Part shown: one piece after another, positions 1 through 5,078 of the stretch
Layout: each line of letters starts with the position of its first letter
Numbering within the stretch: the stretch's first letter is position 1
Assembly (NCBI GenBank): GCA_021772195.1
Contig: JAJFML010000041.1
Span: forward strand, 1-5,078
Origin: Chlamydiota bacterium
GTDB lineage: Bacteria > Chlamydiota > Chlamydiia > Chlamydiales > SM23-39
Direction: 5' to 3'
Length of the DNA: 5,078 nt
The notes under the pieces: generated by a model
Told to the model about the DNA's origin: nothing
What the model saw: the letters and a program-made list of their open reading frames with translations, nothing else
Databases searched by the model: none
Made by a program: the position numbers and the translations under genes

Positions 1-17
1 CGTCAAAAATGCTTTTT

Positions 18-647
18 TCATTCTTTTGGCGGCTCCGGAGCCTCTGGTACAATAACGCCACATGAGACGATATATTTAATGGCATCTTCTGTCCTCATTT
101 CAAGGTAGATGAGATCTTCCTTCTTAAACATGAGCAGAAAGCCCGTTGTGGGGTTTGGAGTTGTAGGAACAAAGACGGAAACAAGTTCAGATCCTTTAGC
201 TTTTTCACAAGTTTTGGGGGACTCTCTTGAAACTAGACCAAGCGAGTAAGTTTCCTTGTTTGGGAAGGGTGCCATAACAACTTGTTTGAACGAATTCTTA
301 TCAGCAGAAAAGAGAGTCTGAATAATATCTTGTGTTGTCTTATATACCTTATTAACAAGAGGTATTTTGTGAAGTATCTTGTCTGAAAAATTTAGTATGG
401 AACGGAAGAAAAACCACCTGGTTACAAGTCCCAGTAGGATGGTAAAACCGGCGATACCCATTAAGATAATTATTTGCGCTGCATAGCGAACAGCTTGGCT
501 TCCCGTGTGAAATCCAATGGATGGAAGAAAATTTGTGACGATGCCAGTAAAAGGCTTAGTCAAAAAATTTAGCACGAAGATGACGACCGCAATGGTTACT
601 GCCAAAGGGAGTAATATCGCAAGACCTGTTAGAAAGTACTTTTTCAT
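18..647 (-). CDS. DUF502 family predicted inner-membrane protein
   Basis: This complete 209-residue protein of unknown biochemical function matches the DUF502 family of small bacterial membrane proteins, which also has plant relatives. Two hydrophobic segments are visible, at about residues 7-29 and 54-79, the first directly after a short Met-Lys-Lys N-terminus. Between and after them comes the family-typical stretch around residues 90-112 (KIPLVNKVYKTTQDII), then a soluble C-terminal domain. The diagnostic block is VFVPTTPNPTTGFLL at 158-172, followed by an acidic, hydrophobic segment (EDLIYLEMRTEDAIKYIVSCG, 177-197). The length is normal for the family and the gene appears intact, ending in TGA. 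The start is the first ATG after an in-frame-independent TAG 6 bases upstream. The only ribosome-binding candidate is a weak purine run (AGAGAG). That nearby stop suggests it was once translated from an operon behind a gene now reduced to a remnant. Family assignment is firm; function is unknown. Confidence 0.9.
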   Translation of the reverse strand: MKKYFLTGLAILLPLAVTIAVVIFVLNFLTKPFTGIVTNFLPSIGFHTGSQAVRYAAQIIILMGIAGFTILLGLVTRWFFFRSILNFSDKILHKIPLVNKVYKTTQDIIQTLFSADKNSFKQVVMAPFPNKETYSLGLVSRESPKTCEKAKGSELVSVFVPTTPNPTTGFLLMFKKEDLIYLEMRTEDAIKYIVSCGVIVPEAPEPPKE

Positions 648-653
648 ATCTCT

Positions 654-728
654 CTATTGTTTGCTTTTTTCATAAATTTTGCAACCTAGATCTTTGTAGT
701 TTTCAATAATTTTCTTGTCGCGTGCAAT
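654..728 (-). pseudogene. Possible 3' remnant of a gene upstream of the DUF502 gene
   Basis: Read on the minus strand, this stretch gives about 24 codons with a normal protein-like composition (IARDKKIIENYKDLGC, then KIYEKSKQ), ending in TAG 6 bases before the ATG of the DUF502 gene. Such tight stop-to-start spacing is typical of genes within an operon. The frame runs open to a stop near 774, but it contains no ATG, GTG or TTG start, and upstream of about 729 it becomes low-complexity and threonine/lysine-rich, unlike real coding sequence. I read it as the surviving C-terminus of a gene whose front was removed when the neighbouring accessory DNA arrived or was rearranged. The alternative is a chance open stretch in AT-rich DNA. 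I cannot name the parent gene. Confidence 0.35.
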
Positions 729-741
729 TGAATGTTTGAAT

Positions 742-770
742 TTGTGTTTAGTTGTTGTTTGGGTTATAAT
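742..770 (+). promoter_or_regulatory. Candidate sigma-70 promoter for the repeat-protein gene
   Basis: A perfect TATAAT -10 hexamer lies at 765-770. Seventeen bases upstream is a poor -35 (TTGTGT, 742-747, matching only the TTG). Transcription would start near 777, leaving only a few bases before the ATG at 783 and excluding the in-frame ATG at 732. In AT-rich DNA a consensus -10 arises by chance fairly often, so this is tentative. Confidence 0.35.
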
Positions 771-782
771 CTTTTCCTAATT

Positions 783-1988
783 ATGTCTATTATATCCAAC
801 CCACATGGTTTCTTTTTCCATTCTATCTCCAAATTTCTGACAGAAGATGAGTTTGTTCAGTTAAGAGAAGTTAATCAAGCTTATCAAGATGGGGTTTTTA
901 GATGCATTAAAGAGCTGCAACTCTCTAAAGTTTCCTCTATAGCTAGAATCATCATTTTTAAAATAGCTAAGTCATTCATTGGCAATCAAGAGCAAAGAGA
1001 GCGTCTTTTCCTAAGAATGTTAGAACCAATCAAAGAAAGTAATAATTTAAGAGAATTATTCATTTGGCTGGGTATTTTTAGAGATAGGATGACCAGTTTG
1101 ATAGATTTTTTAGACGTCTCTATCCCCCATAAAGCGATTCTTACTTCAAGTCTAACTTCGCAAACAGTGCCCAAAAGGTTTCATCATCTTTCCAGGAAAT
1201 GGAGCAGTGAAGTCTTAGCAGATTTTAGAAGGAATCATCAGGCCTATTATGAGCAATATCATGTAATTCCGAGGATGGGTGAAGACGTAGATGAAATTGA
1301 GAGGATGGAGGCTATCTACTATGCCATTGTTCTCACATCTGTAACATATAAGGGGCATATGCTCAAATTTGCAAAGCATCTTCAAAGAAATCGATCTGTA
1401 GTACAAGCTTCTGTAAAAAATAATGGAAGAGCGATTACGTACGCTCATCCAGATTTTAGAAAAGATGAAGAGATTGCACTCGATGCATTAGCTCAATGTA
1501 GCTTAGCGTATTACGATATCGATGAAGAATTTAAAAATGATCATGCATTCCTGCTCAAAGCGATTAAAAGAAACTCACATGTTTTTCTTTTAAGAGAAGA
1601 TTTAGTGCGAACTGAAGAGTTTGTAACTCGAATGATTTCTGAAAATCCCAAATTAATCATCTTTATGAATCATTTTATTCGAGACTCTCAAACTCTTCAA
1701 AGACTAATTAACATTGCAAATATTAAAAATCCTAAAGTATTTGAAGAGCTCGATTTTGCTAGAGAAGATTCAAGGTATATGCTTTGTGCAGCAAGTATTG
1801 ATGTTGAGCTGTTGAAATATGCAAGCTGTGATCTCTTAGATAATTATCAATTTATCAAATCTGCTATGCGCATAAATCCTCGGGCGCGCATTTTTGCAAG
1901 CAGGCGCCTTTTCAAACACCCTCTTATTCGTATAATAAGCTGTTTTTCCAGGTGTTCTTGTAAATCCAGAAGAGTTCACCCTGAATAG
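783..1988 (+). CDS. Hypothetical protein with DUF4116-like helical repeats
   Basis: I cannot give this 401-residue protein a function. Its C-terminal half (about residues 194-380) is a series of degenerate 24-26-residue units of the pattern hydrophobic-x-x-A/L...D/N-x-x-h-h...A-h-x-x-N-x-x-h. It resembles DUF4116 repeats, which I associate with proteins of amoeba-associated intracellular bacteria. The N-terminal part (residues 10-36, with the core SKFLTEDEFVQLREVNQAYQ) faintly recalls an F-box, but this is weak. Residues 40-180 are charged and probably helical. No signal peptide or convincing membrane segment is seen. The last 15 or so residues are Cys/Arg/Ser-rich and break the repeat pattern, so the C-terminus may be truncated. 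An in-frame ATG at 732 would add 17 hydrophobic residues. I prefer 783 because a TATAAT lies between the two; neither start has a Shine-Dalgarno sequence. It is the only plus-strand gene, convergent with abiEii 28 bases away. It may be a host-interaction protein, but that is only inference. Confidence 0.75.
   Translation: MSIISNPHGFFFHSISKFLTEDEFVQLREVNQAYQDGVFRCIKELQLSKVSSIARIIIFKIAKSFIGNQEQRERLFLRMLEPIKESNNLRELFIWLGIFRDRMTSLIDFLDVSIPHKAILTSSLTSQTVPKRFHHLSRKWSSEVLADFRRNHQAYYEQYHVIPRMGEDVDEIERMEAIYYAIVLTSVTYKGHMLKFAKHLQRNRSVVQASVKNNGRAITYAHPDFRKDEEIALDALAQCSLAYYDIDEEFKNDHAFLLKAIKRNSHVFLLREDLVRTEEFVTRMISENPKLIIFMNHFIRDSQTLQRLINIANIKNPKVFEELDFAREDSRYMLCAASIDVELLKYASCDLLDNYQFIKSAMRINPRARIFASRRLFKHPLIRIISCFSRCSCKSRRVHPE
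1362..1922 (+). repeat. Tandem degenerate protein repeats (about 24-26 residues each)
   Basis: About eight successive coding units can be lined up by eye. They begin at LKFAKHLQRN, ITYAHPDFRKD, YYDIDEEFKND, FLLREDLVRTEE, IIFMNHFIRDS, FEELDFAREDS, LKYASCDLLDN and RIFASRRLFKHP. Most units place an acidic or Asn residue after the first helix, and several have an Asn-Pro or Asn-Gly turn after the second (KNNGRA, ENPKL, KNPKV, INPRA). The repetition is at the protein level only; the DNA copies have diverged too far to be a nucleotide repeat. The pattern suggests an alpha-solenoid made of helix pairs. Confidence 0.6.
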
Positions 1989-2016
1989 ATCAGTTAAAAT
2001 GACACAGGTGGTTTTA

Positions 2017-2916
2017 TTAACTCGGGATTGTCTTAATTCTTCTAACAATTTCACGGAAGAACTCTTTTGACCAGATATCAATCTGAGAAGAATCCTTGAT
2101 AAAGTTGATGATATCCTTTTTTGCAGACTCGATGTCTAGACTATCAATTTTTTTATCAAAGAGCTCGATTATATCCTCCCTGTTTAACTTCTTTTTTTTT
2201 TTCCAGTAGCCGCTTTGACGCATTCTCTCTTCTAGGTAATGTATATTTAATGCTGTGTTTCTAGAGATAAACCAGACGAAATCATACCAATCTCTTCCTT
2301 TTACCCTACCCTTCCATTCTCTACAAAGAGTTGCAAGCGCCTTGCCAGCAAATAGGTCTTCTAGTCGAAGGGTATTTACCGAAAAAGGATAGGGGAGAAG
2401 TAGAAGGGCTGCCTCAGTTGTAGCTCCATCAGGAGGTGGATTAGTATCGACCTCAAAGCGGATTTTCATGATTTCGTCGGGGTGCACTCTTCTATCAATT
2501 CCATCAGGTAGACCTACTAGAAGAAGGTGCTGAATGGTGTTGGTTTTGATGAAGGCGGAATCAATGGGACTCTGTCTTACTTTTGCTTTTTTTTCCACTT
2601 TTGCTGTAAAGCCTAAGCTTTGGAGCTCTAGTTGAACAGCCTTTTCATACTTTGATAGATCAAAGTCTGGATTGGGTACTAATAGGGTAAAATCTAGGTC
2701 TTCAGAAAATCTGTCTAATTTATGAAGAATTCTTAGAGCTGTACCTCCATAAATAGCTGCCTTTTCAAAAAATTTTGCTCTCCATAAACCAAGAAGAGCA
2801 ATCTCTTGCACAACCTCTTTAAGGGCATTTTTATAATCGAGTAAACTGTTTAGCTCATATCTCTTTAACATTTGAAGCAGGGCTTCGGGAGCTTTTATTT
2901 TTTTAGTATTTTCCAT
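2017..2916 (-). CDS. abiEii: AbiEii-type nucleotidyltransferase toxin (type IV toxin-antitoxin)
   Basis: This complete 299-residue protein belongs to the AbiEii/AbiGii (DUF1814) toxin family, the toxin half of type IV toxin-antitoxin systems. Family members are DNA polymerase beta-like nucleotidyltransferases. Streptococcal AbiEii binds GTP, and mycobacterial MenT relatives modify tRNA 3' ends to stop translation. The catalytic motif is clear: YGGTALRILHKLDRFSEDLDF at residues 56-76, with the Gly-Gly pair and the metal-binding acidic residues Asp73 and Asp75. A second acidic strand, KIRFEVDTN (151-159), and the later family block EDLFAGKALATL with GRDWYDFVWFI (186-197, 207-217) are also present. 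All expected motifs look intact, so the toxin should be active. Its start overlaps the end of abiEi by 22 bases and lacks a good ribosome-binding site, suggesting translational coupling to the antitoxin. Codons for five lysines at 239-243 include a run of eleven A. Assignment to the family is firm; the cellular target is inferred. Confidence 0.93.
   Translation of the reverse strand: MENTKKIKAPEALLQMLKRYELNSLLDYKNALKEVVQEIALLGLWRAKFFEKAAIYGGTALRILHKLDRFSEDLDFTLLVPNPDFDLSKYEKAVQLELQSLGFTAKVEKKAKVRQSPIDSAFIKTNTIQHLLLVGLPDGIDRRVHPDEIMKIRFEVDTNPPPDGATTEAALLLLPYPFSVNTLRLEDLFAGKALATLCREWKGRVKGRDWYDFVWFISRNTALNIHYLEERMRQSGYWKKKKKLNREDIIELFDKKIDSLDIESAKKDIINFIKDSSQIDIWSKEFFREIVRRIKTIPS
2192..2202 (-). 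repeat. Eleven-A homopolymer inside abiEii
   Basis: On the coding (minus) strand, 11 consecutive A residues fall in the lysine codons 239-243, about four fifths of the way through the toxin. Runs of this length are prone to replication or transcriptional slippage. A one-base change would scramble the last 55 or so residues while leaving the catalytic GG...DxD core intact. Confidence 0.9.
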
Positions 2917-3524
2917 AATAGAGTGACATTTTTGTTTTGGTATAAGTTTGCTATTTCTTGGGTGAGCTGTAGATTAAATTGGAACAGGTCCTCTCTGTCT
3001 ATTCGCATTCCTTCAATAAGATATTCGAGGAGATCTTCCTTATTCTGAAATGGCTTCAGTTTAGCAATGAAATCCGCAAGGGCTTTTTCTTTCGTAGCTA
3101 GGAAAAAGTGCGTCCATTCATCGATCTCTTCCCACTTAATTCCAGCGTGAAATACTGTCGGTGGAATATATTGGTAGGAGAATTCTCCAACAGTAGTTTT
3201 GAAGTTTTTGATTCTTTTGGAGGTAGCAGAGGTGACTTTTGTAACAGCTTCAGGAATTAAATTATGATAAGAGAGAGCATATTCATAGGAAATGTAAGAA
3301 GGTCCGTAAATTAGGTTGGCTAGAACCTCTAATGAATAAGGTCTTTTTCGAAGATCTTCACCAAAAATGTATAAACCTTTTTTTACCCTCACTAACTCTT
3401 TATTTTTAAGGAGTTTGGTTAGCTTGCTTCTTGGGTTTTTGTAATTAGATAGGCAGCTCATGACAAAAGGATAGTCAATTTCTTCCGTCAGCGCCCTTTT
3501 TCGCATGATCTTGGTAATATCCAT
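2895..3524 (-). CDS. abiEi: AbiEi-type antitoxin and autorepressor (type IV toxin-antitoxin)
   Basis: This complete 209-residue protein is the antitoxin partner of the downstream abiEii. In type IV systems the antitoxin does not bind the toxin. It counters its effect and, in the studied streptococcal case, also represses the operon through an N-terminal winged helix. That domain is visible at residues 17-56: helices around DYPFVMSCLSNYKNP and RSKLTKLLKNKEL, then the wing VRVKKGLYIFG. The C-terminal antitoxin domain carries the family signatures GPSYISYEYALSYHNLIPE (74-92) and LATKEKALADFI (142-153). The ATG start is supported by a GGAG 6 bases upstream and by a good promoter. It is first in a two-gene operon and overlaps abiEii by 22 bases. 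Two inverted repeats upstream are the likely binding sites of this protein. Base composition is visibly more AT-rich than neighbouring rnr, consistent with acquisition by transfer. Family assignment is firm; autoregulation here is inferred. Confidence 0.92.
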   Translation of the reverse strand: MDITKIMRKRALTEEIDYPFVMSCLSNYKNPRSKLTKLLKNKELVRVKKGLYIFGEDLRKRPYSLEVLANLIYGPSYISYEYALSYHNLIPEAVTKVTSATSKRIKNFKTTVGEFSYQYIPPTVFHAGIKWEEIDEWTHFFLATKEKALADFIAKLKPFQNKEDLLEYLIEGMRIDREDLFQFNLQLTQEIANLYQNKNVTLLWKILKK

Positions 3525-3530
3525 AGAGAT

Positions 3531-3534
3531 CTCC
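3531..3534 (-). promoter_or_regulatory. Ribosome-binding site of abiEi
   Basis: GGAG on the minus strand, 6 bases before the abiEi ATG, is the best Shine-Dalgarno sequence at any gene start visible in the window and fixes the start choice. Its first two G residues are also the last bases of the proximal inverted repeat, so operator and ribosome-binding site overlap. Confidence 0.75.
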
Positions 3535-3563
3535 AGTATGTCTTCATTGTATAGACATACTGG
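3533..3563 (-). promoter_or_regulatory. Proximal operator-like inverted repeat (IR1) of the abiE operon
   Basis: A perfect 11-bp inverted repeat (CCAGTATGTCT at 3533-3543, its complement at 3553-3563) with a 9-base centre. The promoter -10 hexamer lies in the centre, so bound protein would block RNA polymerase. Published work on streptococcal AbiEi describes cooperative binding to two inverted repeats at its own promoter. The identity of the binder here is inferred from position. A run of six T follows on the plus strand, but no plus-strand gene ends here. Confidence 0.75.
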
Positions 3564-3574
3564 TTTTTTATCAA
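3546..3574 (-). promoter_or_regulatory. Sigma-70-type promoter of abiEi-abiEii
   Basis: Read on the minus strand, TTGATA (3574-3569) and TACAAT (3551-3546) are separated by exactly 17 bases. Each hexamer matches five of six consensus positions. Transcription would begin near 3539-3540, giving a leader of about 15 bases that carries only the ribosome-binding site. The promoter sits between and within two inverted repeats, as expected for a tightly autoregulated toxin-antitoxin operon. Confidence 0.7.
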
Positions 3575-3609
3575 AAACTAGTATGTATCCGGATTGTATA
3601 CATACTGGT
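3573..3609 (-). terminator. Possible rho-independent terminator of rnr, overlapping IR2
   Basis: On the minus strand, IR2 begins at the rnr TAA, folds into a 12-bp stem with one C-A mismatch and a 9-base loop, and runs directly into five T. This is the layout of an intrinsic terminator, but only about three pairs are G-C, so the hairpin is weak. It may be a terminator, an AbiEi operator, or both. No other terminator follows rnr in the short gap. Confidence 0.4.
3577..3609 (-). promoter_or_regulatory. Distal operator-like inverted repeat (IR2) of the abiE operon
   Basis: A 12-bp inverted repeat with one mismatch (ACTAGTATGTAT at 3577-3588, ATACATACTGGT at 3598-3609) and a 9-base centre. Its core (3578-3608) is 31 bp like IR1, uses the same half-site (C[C/T]AGTATGT / ACATACTGG), and is centred 45 bp from IR1. 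It lies immediately upstream of the -35, and its last base is the first base (plus-strand order) of the rnr stop codon. Confidence 0.7.
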
Positions 3610-5078
3610 TATTTCGATCTTTTCTTTTTAGACTTTCGTTTTCGCTTTTTCTTGGGGTTTTGGGAAATGAGAGAAAATTTGGCCTCTTGATAGACGAGGT
3701 CGATCTCTGAGATTGTGACTTCGAGAGAGTCTCCAAAAGCAAAGCTCAGTCCAGTATGTTCACCGCGCATTTTCGATGTGGCAGGGTCAAATACGTAGTA
3801 ATCATCCCCGATCTCAGATACGTGAGCAGAGCCTTCAACAAAAAAATCGATCACTTCAAAGAAGATTGCAAAGGGTTTTACTTTTGTAACGGATGCATGA
3901 TAGATTTTTCCCGGATCTTTTTCGTACTCTTTTTTCATGAGGCGGAGCTTTTTCAGCTGGATGACAGAGCCTTCCGCTTTCATTGATTTGCGCTCACAAT
4001 CGGAGATATCGCCAGCTATTTTGGCAACATCGAGATCATCAGGAGAGAGGTTGAAGAGTAGACGGTGAATGATGAGATCGGCATATCTGCGGATGGGGCT
4101 TGTAAAGTGGGTATAGTGGTCTAGTCGAAGTCCGTAATGGCCCACATTTTCAGGGGAGTACATGGCGAGTTTCATACTGCGGATGAAGCTGACAGATAGG
4201 CGGTGAAAATGGGGCGAGCCTTTTGCATTTTGAAAGAGCTTTTGGATATCGGTATTTTCGGGCTTTTGAGGGAGAAAAAAGCCGAGCGTTCTAGCGAGTG
4301 CAAAAAAGTCTTCAAAGTTTTCTTCCTTGGGCTCTTCATGAATGCGGTAGATTAATTTTTTGTCTTTTTTTGAGAGATGAATCGCTACCAGCTCATTTGC
4401 TTTAAGCATATATTCTTCTACAAGCTGATGAGAGATGTCATATTCAATGAGATCGATCCTGAGGGGATTTCCCTGATTGTCTACTACAATTTTAGCTTCA
4501 GGAAGCGAAAAATCAATGCTGCCGCGATCAAAGCGCTGTTTCTTGAGAATGAGCGCGAGCTTTACCATCAGATCTAATTGCTCTTTAAAGGGGCTCTTTT
4601 CTCTGCCCTCGATAATTTCAAAGGCTTCTTGGTAGCTGAAGCGTCTCTTATTTATGATGGCGGAACGGACTATTTTATGATGCAGGAGCTTTCCATCGGG
4701 AGCAAATTTCATGACAATAGAGACAGCAAGACGCGCTACATCAGGTTTTAGACTGCAGAGCCCGTTTGAGAGATATTCGGGAAGCATCGGGATGCACTTT
4801 CCAGGAAAATAGGTCGAGTTAGAGCGTTTGATCGCTTCATAGTCCAGGTGTGATTTGGGAGTCACATAATGAGAGACATCTGCAATATGGACACCGAGAT
4901 CGAAATTGCCTTTTTCATCGAGTGTAAGAGAGATAGCATCGTCAAAATCTTTTGCAGTGTCGGGATCGATTGTGATGGTGTTTAAATGAGTAAAATCTTC
5001 TCTATCTTTTAGTTCTTGAAGGTTAACTTCAGGACTGAATTTTTTAGCTTCTTCCAGGACATCTTTGGGGAACTCTCT
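3609..5078 (-). CDS. rnr: Ribonuclease R, C-terminal part (5' end beyond window)
   Basis: RNase R is a processive 3'-to-5' exoribonuclease of the RNase II/RNB family that degrades structured RNA and helps in rRNA and tRNA quality control. The reading frame is open to the right edge, showing 489 residues; about 200 N-terminal residues with the helix-turn-helix and cold-shock domains should lie outside. Numbered from the edge, the RNB domain begins with TITIDPDTAKDFDDAI at 34-49, with the four metal-binding aspartates 38, 44, 46 and 47. HIADVSHYV at 64-72 carries the tyrosine that stacks on RNA. HYTHFTSPIRRYADLIIHRLL at 321-341 carries the catalytic arginine motif. An S1 RNA-binding domain follows (about 390-472), then a lysine/arginine-rich tail (475-489), as in many RNase R proteins. 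A GTG at 4863-4865 is an internal valine codon in HYV, not a start. The gene looks intact and is less AT-rich than its abiE neighbours. Confidence 0.97.
   Translation of the reverse strand, partial: REFPKDVLEEAKKFSPEVNLQELKDREDFTHLNTITIDPDTAKDFDDAISLTLDEKGNFDLGVHIADVSHYVTPKSHLDYEAIKRSNSTYFPGKCIPMLPEYLSNGLCSLKPDVARLAVSIVMKFAPDGKLLHHKIVRSAIINKRRFSYQEAFEIIEGREKSPFKEQLDLMVKLALILKKQRFDRGSIDFSLPEAKIVVDNQGNPLRIDLIEYDISHQLVEEYMLKANELVAIHLSKKDKKLIYRIHEEPKEENFEDFFALARTLGFFLPQKPENTDIQKLFQNAKGSPHFHRLSVSFIRSMKLAMYSPENVGHYGLRLDHYTHFTSPIRRYADLIIHRLLFNLSPDDLDVAKIAGDISDCERKSMKAEGSVIQLKKLRLMKKEYEKDPGKIYHASVTKVKPFAIFFEVIDFFVEGSAHVSEIGDDYYVFDPATSKMRGEHTGLSFAFGDSLEVTISEIDLVYQEAKFSLISQNPKKKRKRKSKKKRSK

Noticed and set aside
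4..17. AAAAATGCTTTTTT after the DUF502 stop as a terminator
   Set aside because: Only a five-pair A-T stem with a three-base loop; too weak, and the window edge prevents seeing more.
789..794. TATAAT on the minus strand as a promoter for the DUF502 gene
   Set aside because: No acceptable -35 at the right distance, it lies within the coding start of the plus-strand gene, and the leader would be about 135 bases.
1923..1939. Hairpin CTTATT/AATAAG followed by a T run, terminator-like
   Set aside because: It lies inside the coding region before the stop codon and the six-pair stem is nearly all A-T; probably chance.
1970..2066. Eight-base inverted match AAGAGTTC / GAACTCTT flanking the convergent gene ends
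   Set aside because: The arms are about 80 bases apart and too short to mean anything in AT-rich DNA.
1836..2081. Minus-strand open frame of 81 codons spanning the end of the repeat-protein gene and abiEii
   Set aside because: It overlaps two better-supported genes, has no recognisable domain and no ribosome-binding site; treated as a shadow frame.
3505..3690. Plus-strand 61-codon frame across the abiEi-rnr gap
   Set aside because: It runs across both inverted repeats and antisense to two real genes, with no protein-like features.
3609..4865. Reading rnr as a complete 418-residue protein starting at the GTG at 4865
   Set aside because: The GTG is the valine of the conserved HIADVSHYV motif, and the frame continues upstream through the RNB aspartate motif to the window edge.

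Overview
The window looks like a chromosomal segment from a member of the Chlamydiae, probably an environmental (Parachlamydia-like) lineage rather than the animal pathogens. That is an inference. It rests on the AT-rich, lysine-rich coding style, an RNase R with a strongly basic tail, and a protein built of degenerate DUF4116-like repeats, a type I associate with amoeba-associated intracellular bacteria. No rRNA, tRNA, CRISPR array, insertion sequence or phage gene was found.

Layout, left to right. (1) 18-647, minus strand: a complete DUF502-family membrane protein. Directly upstream of it (654-728) lies what reads like the last 24-25 codons of another minus-strand gene with no start, probably a gene remnant. 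(2) 783-1988, plus strand: an unrecognised protein whose C-terminal half is a chain of roughly 24-26-residue helical repeats resembling DUF4116. It is the only plus-strand gene and is convergent with the next module. (3) 2017-3524, minus strand: a complete type IV toxin-antitoxin pair, antitoxin abiEi first and toxin abiEii second, overlapping by 22 bases. (4) 3525-3608: a short, information-dense control region. (5) 3609-5078, minus strand: the C-terminal 489 residues of ribonuclease R (rnr), running off the right edge.

The most interesting part is the 84-base gap between abiEi and rnr. It holds two inverted repeats with the same half-sites and the same 31-bp size, centred 45 bp apart. They frame a good sigma-70-type promoter for abiEi: the -10 hexamer sits in the middle of the proximal repeat, and the distal repeat begins just upstream of the -35. 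This matches the published two-inverted-repeat arrangement by which AbiEi represses its own operon. The distal repeat also touches the rnr stop codon and is followed by a T run on the minus strand, so it may double as the rnr terminator.

The region between the DUF502 gene and rnr looks like accessory DNA inserted between two core genes: a TA module, an orphan repeat protein in the opposite orientation, a gene remnant, and visibly higher A+T than rnr. No clean insertion boundary or direct repeat was found to prove it. The TA system is a known family, so novelty lies mainly in its control region, its setting, and the repeat protein.
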